Position numbers and translations under genes: made by a program | Notes under the pieces: model-generated | What the model was told of the DNA's origin: nothing | What the model saw: only the letters and a program-made list of their open reading frames with translations | Databases searched by the model: none | Assembly: GCF_016595675.1 (NCBI RefSeq) | Contig: NZ_JAENJH010000002.1 | Coordinates: 186,001-250,000, forward strand | From: Prauserella cavernicola | GTDB taxonomy: Bacteria > Actinomycetota > Actinomycetes > Mycobacteriales > Pseudonocardiaceae | Length of the DNA stretch: 64,000 nt | Direction: 5' to 3' | Part shown: one piece after another, positions 20,331-28,558 of the stretch | Layout: each line of letters starts with the position of its first letter | How positions within the stretch are numbered: the first letter of the stretch is position 1

Positions 20331-21251
20331 CATGACGCCCAGGTCTCGGAACTGTTCGACCCCGCCGCGTGGACACCGCTGGAGGGCTTCGACTTCACCG
20401 ACATCACCTATCACCGTTCCACGGAAAGCCGATCCGGCAAGCACGTCGCCCGGATCGCGTTCGACCGTCCCGAGGTCCGTAACGCTTTCCGGCCGCACAC
20501 CGTCGACGAGCTTTTTCGTGCGCTCGACCACGCCCGCATGAGCTCGGACGTCGGCTGCGTCCTGCTCACCGGCAACGGCCCTTCGCCCAAGGACGGCGGA
20601 TGGGCGTTCTGTTCCGGCGGTGACCAGCGTATTCGCGGCCGCTCCGGGTATCAGTACGCGGACGGCGAGACTTCGGACACGATCGACCCCGCGCGGGCGG
20701 GCAGGCTGCACATTCTCGAGGTACAGCGCCTGATCAGGTTCATGCCGAAGATCGTCATCGCGGTGGTGCCCGGCTGGGCGGCGGGCGGAGGCCACTCGCT
20801 GCACGTCGTGTGCGACCTCACGCTCGCCTCGGCCGAGCACGCGCGGTTCAAGCAGACCGACGCCGACGTGGGCTCCTTCGACGGCGGCTTCGGCTCGGCC
20901 TATCTCGCACGCCAGGTCGGCCAGAAGTTCGCCCGCGAGATCTTCTTCCTCGGCAGGTCCTACACCGCAGAGCAGGCGTTCCAGATGGGCGCGGTCAACG
21001 CCGCCGTCCCGCACGCCGAGCTGGAGCGCACGGCGCTGGAGTGGTCGATGGAGGCACTCGGCAAGTCGCCGACCGCACAGCGCATGCTCAAGTACTCGTT
21101 CAACCTGATCGACGACGGGCTCGTCGGTCAGCAGGTCTTCGCGGGTGAGGCGACGCGGCTCGCCTACATGCAGGACGAGGCCGTCGAGGGCCGCGACTCG
21201 TTCCTGCAGAAGCGCGAACCCGACTGGTCGGCCTACCCCTACTACTACTGA
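20328..21251 (+). CDS. menB: 1,4-dihydroxy-2-naphthoyl-CoA synthase
   Basis: Crotonase-fold enzyme that closes the second ring of menaquinone. 307 residues with AFCSGGDQRIRG (oxyanion/active-site loop), VVPGWAAGGGHSLHVVCDL and the QTDADVGSFDGGFGSAYLAR segment containing the active-site Asp/Ser region, ending WSAYPYYY as usual for actinobacterial MenB. The GTG start at 20328 gives the normal N-terminus and coincides with a likely leaderless transcript. It is followed after ten bases by menE. Confidence 0.95.
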   Translation: MHDAQVSELFDPAAWTPLEGFDFTDITYHRSTESRSGKHVARIAFDRPEVRNAFRPHTVDELFRALDHARMSSDVGCVLLTGNGPSPKDGGWAFCSGGDQRIRGRSGYQYADGETSDTIDPARAGRLHILEVQRLIRFMPKIVIAVVPGWAAGGGHSLHVVCDLTLASAEHARFKQTDADVGSFDGGFGSAYLARQVGQKFAREIFFLGRSYTAEQAFQMGAVNAAVPHAELERTALEWSMEALGKSPTAQRMLKYSFNLIDDGLVGQQVFAGEATRLAYMQDEAVEGRDSFLQKREPDWSAYPYYY

Positions 21252-21261
21252 TGCGCCCCTG

Positions 21262-22401
21262 ATGCGGATCGTCTGGACCGGCGGCGACCCGGACTCGGCG
21301 GCCGAGCTGCGGGGCGCACTGCTCGCGGCACTGGACGGCGGCGAGGCCGTGCTCCCGCTGGACCCGCGCAACCCGACCGCCGAGGGTCTGCGCGACGCGA
21401 TGGAGCCGGGCACGCCGGCAGAGCCCGGAACGGCGGTGCTGATCCCGACGTCGGGCTCGACGGGCGGGCCGAAGGGCGTGCTGCTCTCGGCGAGTGCCCT
21501 GCTGGCCTCGGCCGAAGCCACCCACGCACGGCTCGGCGGGCCGGGCCGATGGCTGCTGGCCACGCCCGCGAACTACGTCGGCGGGCTGCAGGTGCTCACC
21601 CGCGCGCACGTCGCGGGCACGCAGCCACTGGTGCTGGACACCTCGGGCGGGTTCGACCCGGCGGCGTTCGCCGAGGCGGCCGCCGCACTGTTCGCGCTGC
21701 CGGGCCCGCACTACACGGCGCTGGTGCCCACCCAGCTCGCGCGACTGCTCGACGCCGGTGGAGCGGGAGCGGACGGGTTCGACGCCATCGTGCTGGGCGG
21801 CGCGCGGCTCGACGAGAGTCTGCGCGAGCGGGCGCGAGCGGCCGGGGTGCGCGTGGTGTCGGCCTACGGCATGAGCGAGACGGCGTCGGGCTGCGTGTAC
21901 GAGGGCGTGCCGCTGGACGGGGTGCGCGTGCGCCTCGGCGAGGGCGACCGGGTGGAGCTCGCCGGCGACGTCCTCGCCCACGGCTACCGGCTGCGCCCCG
22001 ACCTCACGGCCGAGGCGTTCTCCGGCGGCTGGTTCCGGACGAGCGACCTCGGCACGCTGCACGAGGACGGACGGCTCGAGGTGCTCGGCCGCGCCGACGA
22101 CGTGATCAACACGGGCGGGGTGAAGGTGCCGGCGGGCAGCGTCGAGCGGGCACTGACCGGCCATCCCGGGGTGCGTGCGGCGTGTGTGGTGGGCCTGCCC
22201 GATCCGGAGTGGGGACAGGTCGTGGCCGCCGCAGTCGTGCCGGAAGGCGCCGAACCGGACCCGGACGAGCTGCGATCCCACGTCCGCGAGGCACTCGGCG
22301 CAGCGGGCGTGCCGAAGCGGCTGCGGTTCGTCGCCGAGCTGCCCCTGATCGGACCGGGCAAGGTCGACCGCGCCGCGGTGAGGGCCACCCTGCGGGGGTA
22401 A
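21262..22401 (+). CDS. menE: o-succinylbenzoate-CoA ligase MenE
   Basis: AMP-forming ligase activating o-succinylbenzoate for MenB. 379 residues, the short form typical of actinobacteria. P-loop-like PTSGSTGGPKG at 62-72, SAYGMSETASGCVYEG, and C-terminal hinge GRADDVINTGGVKV with the catalytic lysine in GPGKVDRAAV. The ATG at 21262 lies ten bases after menB and yields the usual MRIVWTGGDP start; an earlier in-frame start would overlap menB. Confidence 0.92.
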   Translation: MRIVWTGGDPDSAAELRGALLAALDGGEAVLPLDPRNPTAEGLRDAMEPGTPAEPGTAVLIPTSGSTGGPKGVLLSASALLASAEATHARLGGPGRWLLATPANYVGGLQVLTRAHVAGTQPLVLDTSGGFDPAAFAEAAAALFALPGPHYTALVPTQLARLLDAGGAGADGFDAIVLGGARLDESLRERARAAGVRVVSAYGMSETASGCVYEGVPLDGVRVRLGEGDRVELAGDVLAHGYRLRPDLTAEAFSGGWFRTSDLGTLHEDGRLEVLGRADDVINTGGVKVPAGSVERALTGHPGVRAACVVGLPDPEWGQVVAAAVVPEGAEPDPDELRSHVREALGAAGVPKRLRFVAELPLIGPGKVDRAAVRATLRG

Positions 22402-22476
22402 CTCGGCAGGCTGGCGTTCTACGACGCCACGTCGTGGTTCGTTGACAGCGGCCCCCTCGCCGCTTTGGCTGCGGAC

Positions 22477-23610
22477 ATGACTCACCGAAGATGCAGGTCA
22501 GCGGCGTTGGCGGCGGTCGTGGCACTGACACTGCCCCTCACGCAGGCGCAGTCGAAGGCGGCCGAACGGATCACCTGGACCCTCGATCCCGCTCGGTCCG
22601 ACCTTCCCCTGGTGACCACGGCTCCGCAGGAGCTCGGCGTCACCGACCAGCCCGTGCGACGCCTCGAGCTCGGCGTCAACACCGTCTCGGCGACCTCGCC
22701 CGGCGACGGCGCGGCCGTGGACGTGCGCGGGCAGCACGCCGACGGCACGTGGTCCGAGTGGATCGAGATCGACGGGCGGCGCCCGGCTGTGTTGCCGGAG
22801 CGCACCACGACCGTGCAGACGCGGCTCGTGGTCACCGGCGAGCACGAGCCCGAGGAGCCCGTGACGTTGACGGCGTGGCAGGACTCCTCCACCGAGACCA
22901 CCGAGACCACCGAGAGCACCGCGGCGGCCGCCGGCATGGCGTTCCGGGTCTTCGCCACCCGCGAGGGCCTGGTCGGCGGCACCACCGCCAACGGGCACGT
23001 GATCACCAACCGGGACCACTTCGTCGCCCTGCCCTCGCGGCGAGGGCTCGCGACGCGCGGCGGCGGCGACTACACCGTCAAGGTGTGCACCGCGCGGGAG
23101 GCGCGCTGCGAGTGGGCCCCGGTGTGGGACGTCGGCCCGTGGAACACCAAGGACGACCACTGGAACGCCCAGCGCGAGACCTGGCGCGACCTGCCCCACG
23201 GCAAGCCGCAGGCCCAGGCGGCCTACGAGAACGGCCACAACGGCGGACGCGACGGCTTCGGCCGCAGGGTCAAGAACCCGGCGGGCATCGACCTCGGCGA
23301 CGGGACGTTCTGGGACGGCCTGCGGCTGGCCGACAACGCGTGGGTGACCGTGACCTACCAGTGGACCGGCCACGGCCCGTGGGGCACCGTCGCGGCGCCG
23401 TGGACGCTGCACGTCCGCTCGGGCGCGTCCAGGTCGGCGCCGCAGGTGGGCATGGCAGCGCGGCACGCACAGGTGCGCATCGAGTGCGTCGCCCGCGGCC
23501 AGTGGCAGGACGGCTCGCAGGGAGCCACCGACGGCTGGTACCGCCTCGCGCGGGACAAGTACGTCTCGGCCGCCCACGTCCGCGCCGCGGCCCCTCCGCC
23601 GCGGTGCTGA
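22477..23610 (+). CDS. Secreted protein of unknown function with possible C-terminal SH3-like domain
   Basis: 377 residues. Basic start MTHRRCRSAALAAVVALTLP then LTQAQSKA gives a classical signal peptide. The mature part has a beta-rich region with repeated TETTETTEST linker near 140-150, a conserved block with WDVGPWNTKDDHWN and NGHNGGRDGFGRRVKNPAGI, and a C-terminal segment resembling a bacterial SH3 fold (VGMAARHAQVRIECVARGQW... DGWYRLARDKYVSAAHV). Possible cell-wall binding. No catalytic motif recognised. It lies between menE and menA on the same strand. An upstream TTG at 22465 is a weaker start. Confidence 0.7.
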   Translation: MTHRRCRSAALAAVVALTLPLTQAQSKAAERITWTLDPARSDLPLVTTAPQELGVTDQPVRRLELGVNTVSATSPGDGAAVDVRGQHADGTWSEWIEIDGRRPAVLPERTTTVQTRLVVTGEHEPEEPVTLTAWQDSSTETTETTESTAAAAGMAFRVFATREGLVGGTTANGHVITNRDHFVALPSRRGLATRGGGDYTVKVCTAREARCEWAPVWDVGPWNTKDDHWNAQRETWRDLPHGKPQAQAAYENGHNGGRDGFGRRVKNPAGIDLGDGTFWDGLRLADNAWVTVTYQWTGHGPWGTVAAPWTLHVRSGASRSAPQVGMAARHAQVRIECVARGQWQDGSQGATDGWYRLARDKYVSAAHVRAAAPPPRC

Positions 23611-23681
23611 ACTCGCTGACCTTGCCCGGCTTCGCCCGGCCTCGCGGCGGGCGCTGATCGGCGGGGCGAAAGAATGGGCGC

Positions 23682-24554
23682 ATGGCAACCGTTGCGGAGT
23701 GGATCGAGGGGGCGCGGCCGCGGACCTTGCCCAACGCCGTCGCCCCCGTGCTGGCAGGCGTGGGCGCGACGGTGCAGCTCGGCGCGTTCACGTGGTGGCA
23801 GTCACTGCTGGCGCTGCTCGTCGCGCTCGCGCTGATCGTCGGCGTCAACTTCGCCAACGACTACTCCGACGGAATCCGCGGCACCGACACCGAGCGCGTC
23901 GGCCCGCTGCGGCTCGTGGGCTCCGGCGTGGCGAAGCCCAAGGTGGTGCTCGCCGCCGCGCTCGCCTCGCTGGGCACGGCCGGGGTGCTCGGGGTCGTCC
24001 TCGTGGCCGCGACGGGCACGTGGTGGCTGCTGCTGCTCGGGGCCGCGTGCATCGCGGGCGCGTGGTTCTACACCGGCGGCAGGCGGCCCTACGGCTACGC
24101 GGGCCTCGGCGAGGTCGCCGTGTTCGTGTTCTTCGGCCTCGCCGCCGTGCTCGGCACCGTCTACGTGCAGGCGGGCACGGTCAGCTGGCAGGCACTGGGC
24201 TGCGCCGTCGCGATCGGCAGCCTCTCCACCGGCGTGCTCGTGGCCAACAACCTCCGCGACATCCCCACCGACCGCGAGTCGGGCAAGCACACCCTCGCCG
24301 TGAAGCTCGGCGACGGCGGCACGCGCCGCCTTTACCTGGCGCTCGTGGGCGTGCCGTTCGTGGTCACCGTGGCGCTGGCCTTCGCGAACCCGCTGGCCCT
24401 GCTGGGCCTGCTCGCCGCGCCACTGCTGCTGGTCCCGGTGCGCACGATCGCGGGCGGCGGCCAGGGCAGGGCGCTGATCCCGGTGCTCGGCGGCACCGGC
24501 ATGGCGATGCTCGCGTGGGCCGTGCTCACCGGCGCCGCGCTGGCGTTCAGCTAG
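23682..24554 (+). CDS. menA: 1,4-dihydroxy-2-naphthoate polyprenyltransferase MenA
   Basis: Membrane prenyltransferase attaching the isoprenoid tail to the naphthoate ring. 290 residues with eight or nine helices, the first Asp-rich site [14 protein letters not shown] near 55-68 and the second [20 protein letters not shown] near 190-209. Substrates are polyprenyl diphosphate and DHNA; product demethylmenaquinone feeds menG. It ends convergent with, and overlapping by eight bases, the next minus-strand gene. Confidence 0.94.
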   Translation: MATVAEWIEGARPRTLPNAVAPVLAGVGATVQLGAFTWWQSLLALLVALALIVGVNFANDYSDGIRGTDTERVGPLRLVGSGVAKPKVVLAAALASLGTAGVLGVVLVAATGTWWLLLLGAACIAGAWFYTGGRRPYGYAGLGEVAVFVFFGLAAVLGTVYVQAGTVSWQALGCAVAIGSLSTGVLVANNLRDIPTDRESGKHTLAVKLGDGGTRRLYLALVGVPFVVTVALAFANPLALLGLLAAPLLLVPVRTIAGGGQGRALIPVLGGTGMAMLAWAVLTGAALAFS

Positions 24555-25626
24555 GAAAGCGGCCGGTCTCGGCGAAGCGCTCCAGCGCGGCCAGGTGCGG
24601 GGCGAGGTCGTGGCCCTGCTCCGCGATCCAGTCGTCGTCGTAGTAGGTCTTGGCGTAGCGCTCGCCACCGTCGCAGAGCAACGTCACGACGCTGCCCTGC
24701 TCGCCATTCGCGAGCATCCGCGAGATCAGCGTGAACGCCCCGTGCAGGTTGGTGCCGGTCGAGCCGCCCGCCCAGTGCCCGGTGCGCTCACGCAGGAACC
24801 GGATCGCGGCGAGCGAGGCCGCGTCGGGCACCTGGAACATCTCGTCGATGATCTCCGGCACGAACGAGGGCTCCACGCGGGGCCTGCCGATGCCCTCGAT
24901 GCGCGAGGGCATTCCGGTGCCGTAGTCGTGCGCACCGGTCTCCCAGGCGCCGAAGAACGCCGAGTTCTCGGGGTCGACCACGGCGACGCGCGTGTGGTGC
25001 CTGCGATAGCGGACGTAGCGGCCGAACGTCGCGCTCGTGCCGCCAGTGCCCGCGCCCACCACGATCCATGACGGCACCGGGTGCCGCTCGGAGCGCATCT
25101 GCGCGAACACCGACTCGGCGATGTTGTTGTTTCCACGCCAGTCGGTCGCCCGCTCGGCGAAGGTGAACTGGTCGAGGTAGTGGCCTCCGCACTCGGCGGC
25201 GAGCCGTTCGGCCTCGGTGTACATCGCGGGCGGGGCGTCCACGAAGTGACACCGGCCGCCGTAGAACTGGATGAGGTCGATCTTCTCCTGGCTCGTCCTG
25301 CGCGGCACGACGGTGACGAACTCGAGGCCGAGCATCCTGGCGAAGTAGGCCTCGGAGACCGCCGTGGAGCCGCTCGAGGCCTCGACGAGCACCGTGTCCG
25401 GCCCGATCTGGCCGTTGACGAGCCCGTAGAGGAACAGCGAGCGGGCGAGCCGGTGCTTGAGAGAGCCGGTCGGGTGCACCGACTCGTCCTTGAGGTAAAG
25501 GTCGATCCCCCAGTCGGAAGGTAAAGGAAACACCAACAGATGGGTGTCGGCGCTGCGGTTGGCGTCGGCCTCGAGGACGCGCACGGCCTCCCGGACCCAG
25601 GCGGCCCGGTCCGCGGACTCGCTCAC
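24547..25626 (-). CDS. PLP-dependent cysteine synthase/desulfhydrase-like enzyme
   Basis: 359-residue fold-type II PLP enzyme. The PLP lysine is Lys57 in [10 protein letters not shown]; the phosphate cup [14 protein letters not shown] and the asparagine loop [13 protein letters not shown] are present. The overall sequence resembles the mycobacterial L-cysteine desulfhydrase Cds1 more than CysK or CysM, but the two activities cannot be separated by eye. Leu35 is encoded by TTA (25522-25524), very rare in this genome type. It shares an ATGA overlap with the small membrane-protein gene upstream. Confidence 0.75.
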   Translation of the reverse strand: MSESADRAAWVREAVRVLEADANRSADTHLLVFPLPSDWGIDLYLKDESVHPTGSLKHRLARSLFLYGLVNGQIGPDTVLVEASSGSTAVSEAYFARMLGLEFVTVVPRRTSQEKIDLIQFYGGRCHFVDAPPAMYTEAERLAAECGGHYLDQFTFAERATDWRGNNNIAESVFAQMRSERHPVPSWIVVGAGTGGTSATFGRYVRYRRHHTRVAVVDPENSAFFGAWETGAHDYGTGMPSRIEGIGRPRVEPSFVPEIIDEMFQVPDAASLAAIRFLRERTGHWAGGSTGTNLHGAFTLISRMLANGEQGSVVTLLCDGGERYAKTYYDDDWIAEQGHDLAPHLAALERFAETGRFPS

Positions 25627-25907
25627 TCGGACTCCGGCCGGTCGCCGCGCAGCTCGGCCCGCAGGGCGGCGCGCTGCTTCGCCCTGCCCTCGTTGCGGGC
25701 GGCAAGGCCCGCGGTGACACGGGCGTTGAGCTTGCGGAGCAGCAGCAGGCCGAGCGGCAGGCCGAGCACGAGGCCGACGGCCAGCGCCACCAGCAGCGGC
25801 ACCCCCACCAGCACGAGCAGTGCGGTCACCACCGCGACCAGCACGAAACGCGCCAGGACGTACAGAGTCAGGTCGCGGGCGAGATGCTCGCCGGGTCGTT
25901 CGCTCAC
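25623..25907 (-). CDS. DUF4229-type small membrane protein
   Basis: 94 residues: a short polar start [12 protein letters not shown], two adjacent helices (about 16-37 and 40-58, [19 protein letters not shown]) and a basic, charged tail [17 protein letters not shown]. This layout matches DUF4229 proteins of actinobacteria. GTG start at 25907; its stop overlaps the start of the PLP enzyme, so the two are translationally coupled. Function unknown. Confidence 0.7.
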   Translation of the reverse strand: MSERPGEHLARDLTLYVLARFVLVAVVTALLVLVGVPLLVALAVGLVLGLPLGLLLLRKLNARVTAGLAARNEGRAKQRAALRAELRGDRPESE

Positions 25908-25929
25908 GTTCTCCGAATCTACCCCTCGC

Positions 25930-26409
25930 TCAACCGCTCTTCGCGGCGCCTTCCGGCAGCTCCAGGCCGGTGTTGTTGGGCCTGCCCTCGAAGCGCGTCG
26001 ACAGCACCACGGTGGTGTGCGTGCGCGCGACGCCGTGGATGCGGCGCAGCCTGCCGAGGGTGCTCTCCAGCTCGTCGACGGTCTCCACCCTGACCTTGAC
26101 GACGAACGCCTCGTCACCGGCGACGGCGTAGCAGCTCTCCACCTCGGCGAGCTCGCCGAGCGACACCGCGACCTCGTCGTCGGAGGCGGTGTCGGTGGGC
26201 TGGATGCCGACCAGTGCGGTGACGCCGAGCCCGACCGTGCGAGGGTCGACGACCGCGTGGTAGCCGGTGATCACCCCGGCGGCCTCGAGTTTTCCGACGC
26301 GTTCGTGTACGGATGAGGCGGAGAGGCCGACGGTTCTGCCGAGCTCGGCATACGTCGCCCTGCCGTTGTTCCTGAGCTCGGCGATGATCTTGCGATCGAC
26401 TTGGTCCAC
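25930..26409 (-). CDS. Lrp/AsnC family transcriptional regulator
   Basis: 159 residues. N-terminal helix-turn-helix MDQVDRKIIAELRNNGRATY followed by SASSVHERVGKLEAAGVI, then the RAM ligand-binding domain (GVTALVGIQ... VESCYAVAGDEAFVVKVRVE). Members sense amino acids and form octamers. It precedes the DUF4229-PLP enzyme pair by 22 bases on the same strand, which makes that sulfur amino acid enzyme a likely target. GTG start. Confidence 0.88.
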   Translation of the reverse strand: MDQVDRKIIAELRNNGRATYAELGRTVGLSASSVHERVGKLEAAGVITGYHAVVDPRTVGLGVTALVGIQPTDTASDDEVAVSLGELAEVESCYAVAGDEAFVVKVRVETVDELESTLGRLRRIHGVARTHTTVVLSTRFEGRPNNTGLELPEGAAKSG

Positions 26410-26547
26410 GGCCCCAGGCTAGAGCCATCGAATCGGTGTCCGAACCGGCCCTTTTGTCCCTTACTACCTCTTTACCCTTTGACAACCGTTCGAGTACCCG
26501 AAGGGTGAAGTGCAACGATTGTGGGGTTCCAGACCAGGCACGCCGGA

Positions 26548-26577
26548 TTGTGAATCCCGACGCGCACTCGGTATAGC
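26548..26577 (+). promoter_or_regulatory. Candidate bldC promoter
   Basis: TTGTGA (26548-26553), 18-base spacer, TATAGC (26572-26577). The expected start is near 26585, giving a leader of about 18 bases that contains the AAGGAGG ribosome site at 26590-26596. Confidence 0.45.
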
Positions 26578-26602
26578 AATGAAGGTGTGAAGGAGGCGGA
26601 AA

Positions 26603-26812
26603 GTGACCGCGACCACGGGAGGACGGCTACTGACACCGGGCGAGGTCGCCTCGTTGTTCCGGGTGGACCCCAAGACGGTGACCCGTTGGGCGACGGCAGG
26701 GCGCATCGGCTCGATCCGCACCCCCGGCGGACACCGCCGGTTCCGCGAGTCAGAGGTGAACGAGCTCCTCGCCGAGCTGACCACCGACGCCAACGAGCCC
26801 AAGCACATCTGA
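26603..26812 (+). CDS. bldC: BldC-type MerR-like developmental regulator
   Basis: 69-residue protein made of one winged helix-turn-helix: LLTPGEVASLFRVDPKTVTR then WATAGRIGSIRTPGGHRRFR. It lacks the effector domain of MerR proteins, like Streptomyces BldC, which binds direct repeats cooperatively and controls the start of aerial growth. Strong AAGGAGG seven bases before the GTG start. It is divergent from the Lrp regulator and is followed by a strong hairpin, so it is probably monocistronic. Confidence 0.92.
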   Translation: MTATTGGRLLTPGEVASLFRVDPKTVTRWATAGRIGSIRTPGGHRRFRESEVNELLAELTTDANEPKHI

Positions 26813-26844
26813 GCTGGGCCCCGCAGCGGTGTTCACGTGGTGAC

Positions 26845-26880
26845 GGAGGGCAACCCTGCAGTGGCGCAGGGGCACCCTCC
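26845..26880 (+). terminator. Terminator hairpin after bldC
   Basis: Two-tier stem: GGAGGG (26845-26850) with CCCTCC (26875-26880), a 3x3 internal loop, then CCCTGC (26854-26859) with GCAGGG (26866-26871). It lies 33 bases after the bldC stop. There is no U-tract, as is common in actinobacteria. Confidence 0.5.
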
Positions 26881-26956
26881 GCCCCCGAACCCGGCAAAAG
26901 GGTAATCTCGGGGAAAGCACAGCCCACCTCGTGCAGCCCACCGGAAGGGAGCGAGC

Positions 26957-27139
26957 ATGCTCTACCTGCTCGCGGCTATTGGCGCGCTCACCATCGCTGT
27001 CGTGTTGTGGCGGGTGTTCGGCGCCGAACGTGTCGGAGTTCCGCAACGTCCGAGTTCTGTCGCACCCGACGACGACCCCGACTTCCTTCGCAAGCTCGGT
27101 GAGCAACAGAAGAAGCCTGAAGAGGACGACAAGAACTGA
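26957..27139 (+). CDS. Small single-helix membrane protein
   Basis: 60 residues: N-terminal helix MLYLLAAIGALTIAVVLWRV, then a charged soluble tail rich in Asp/Glu/Lys (DDDPDFLRKLGEQQKKPEED). A GGAAGGGAG ribosome site precedes the ATG by about five bases. The charged tail and good start signal support a real gene, though no family was recognised. Confidence 0.6.
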   Translation: MLYLLAAIGALTIAVVLWRVFGAERVGVPQRPSSVAPDDDPDFLRKLGEQQKKPEEDDKN

Positions 27140-27145
27140 GCACAG

Positions 27146-27183
27146 GGTGCGCTGAGCCGCCTGCGAGAGGCGCTCAGCGCACC
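27146..27183. terminator. Bidirectional terminator between convergent genes
   Basis: 12-bp perfect stem GGTGCGCTGAGC (27146-27157) with GCTCAGCGCACC (27172-27183), extended by GCCT/AGGC inside the loop. It lies after the small membrane protein and overlaps the last codons of the convergent ParA-like gene. Confidence 0.7.
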
Positions 27184-28472
27184 ATCCGGTCGGCGGCGAA
27201 CCCGTCGGCCACCGTTGCCGCGAGTTCGAGCAGGGCGAGTCGCGTGTCGTCCTGCAGGCGCTCGAGGTCGATCTCGGCGCCCTCTTCCAGATGCGGGTCG
27301 AACGGGATCCGCACGACCCCGCGAGTCCGCGCCGCGAAGTGCGCGGCCAGCTTGTCCAGATCCACGGAGCCCGCCTTCGGGCGCACCGAGTTGATCACTG
27401 TGACCGAGCGTTTCACCAGGTCGCCGTAGCCGTGGGCGTCGAGCCAGTCGAGCGTGGCCGACGCGCTGCGAGCCCCGTCCACCGAGCCGGACGACACGAT
27501 CACCAGCGAGTCCGCCGAGTCGAGCACGCCCTTCATCGCCGAGTGCATCAGTCCGGTGCCGCAGTCGGTCAGCACGATGTTGTAGAAGTGCTCGAGCAGC
27601 GAGACCGTGCGCCGGTAGTCGGCTTCCGAGAACGCCTCCGAGACGGCCGGGTCCTGCTCGCTGGCGAGGATCTCCAGCCTGCTCGCGCCCTGCGAGGTGT
27701 AGGCCCGCACATCGCTGTAGCGCGTGATGCGGTCGGCGTCGCGCAGCAGGTGCCGCACGGTGGCCGTGGTCTCGATCGGGATCTTCTGCGACAGCGTGCC
27801 CCGGTCGGGGTTGGCGTCCACCGCGACCACGCGGTCACCGCGCAGCGACGCGAACGTGGAGCCGAGCGTGGTCGTGGTGGTGGTCTTGCCGACGCCACCC
27901 TTGAGGCTGAGCATCGCGATCTTGTAGCAGCCCCGTAGCGGTTGGTTGACCTGCGAGATCAGCTCGCGGCGCCTGCGGTCGGCGGGGCTCTCGCCCGGGT
28001 TGATGAGCTTGCCCGAGCCCAGGTACAGCGCCTTGCGCCAGCCGGACTGCGGCGTGCGCTTGGAGCGCTTGACCAGCTGGGCGCCGGTGAGGTCGGATCC
28101 GCCGCCCATCGCGTGCCGCGAGCGCTGCGGCTGGGGCAGCGGCGGCAGCTGCCCACCCTGCGGCTGCGAGGCGTACGGGTGCTGCGCCTGCTGGTACTGC
28201 TGCTGTGGCGGCGGTGCCTGCTGTTGCGGCTGTTGCGGCTGCTGTGGCTGGGCCTGTTGCGCCTGCGGGTGCTGCTGCGCGTGCGGGCTCAGTGGGGGCA
28301 GGTTCGGGTCGTACTGGGCCTGCTGGGGCTGGTACGCCTGCTGTTGCACGGGCGGTTGCTGCGGTGCCGGGTGCTGCTGGGTGGGCGGCACGCCCGGGTG
28401 CCGGGTGGAGTCCGTGCTCGCCTCGGACGAGAGCGGCTGATCCTGCCCGTTGGGTTCAGTGGGTCCGGTCAC
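27174..28472 (-). CDS. ParA/MinD-like ATPase with Pro/Gln-rich N-terminus (EspI/Rv0530 type)
   Basis: 432 residues. The first 125 are low-complexity Pro/Gln/Ala/His repeats, followed by a basic linker, then a MinD/ParA ATPase domain with deviant Walker A KGGVGKTT at 191-198, VVAVDANPDRGTLSQKI (Walker A' region) and LTDCGTGLMHSAM (Walker B). The same architecture occurs in mycobacterial Rv0530 and in EspI of type VII secretion loci. Here it sits directly downstream of ccsB, as Rv0530 does next to ccsA. Role in localisation or assembly is possible but unknown. GTG start at 28472. Confidence 0.85.
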   Translation of the reverse strand: MTGPTEPNGQDQPLSSEASTDSTRHPGVPPTQQHPAPQQPPVQQQAYQPQQAQYDPNLPPLSPHAQQHPQAQQAQPQQPQQPQQQAPPPQQQYQQAQHPYASQPQGGQLPPLPQPQRSRHAMGGGSDLTGAQLVKRSKRTPQSGWRKALYLGSGKLINPGESPADRRRRELISQVNQPLRGCYKIAMLSLKGGVGKTTTTTTLGSTFASLRGDRVVAVDANPDRGTLSQKIPIETTATVRHLLRDADRITRYSDVRAYTSQGASRLEILASEQDPAVSEAFSEADYRRTVSLLEHFYNIVLTDCGTGLMHSAMKGVLDSADSLVIVSSGSVDGARSASATLDWLDAHGYGDLVKRSVTVINSVRPKAGSVDLDKLAAHFAARTRGVVRIPFDPHLEEGAEIDLERLQDDTRLALLELAATVADGFAADRMVR

Positions 28473-28558
28473 CGCGTCATTCCTCCGATGGTCGCGAGGT
28501 TCTCCCCTCTACCTTCACCTGCGACGGTAGTCGGTACCACCTCGAGGTGGCAGATCGC

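Noticed and set aside
16971-21251. A single open frame of 1426 codons on the plus strand
   Set aside because: Most of it is antisense to the M1 peptidase and menD and is open only because of high GC; only the last part, from the GTG at 20328, is a gene (menB).
26548-26554. TTGTGAA upstream of bldC as a Rex site
   Set aside because: There is no second arm at the right spacing; it is better read as a -35 element.
28160-28400. CTG/TTG-rich tandem-like stretch, considered as a repeat array or CRISPR
   Set aside because: It is the Gln/Pro codon run of the ParA-like protein; units are irregular and there are no spacers.
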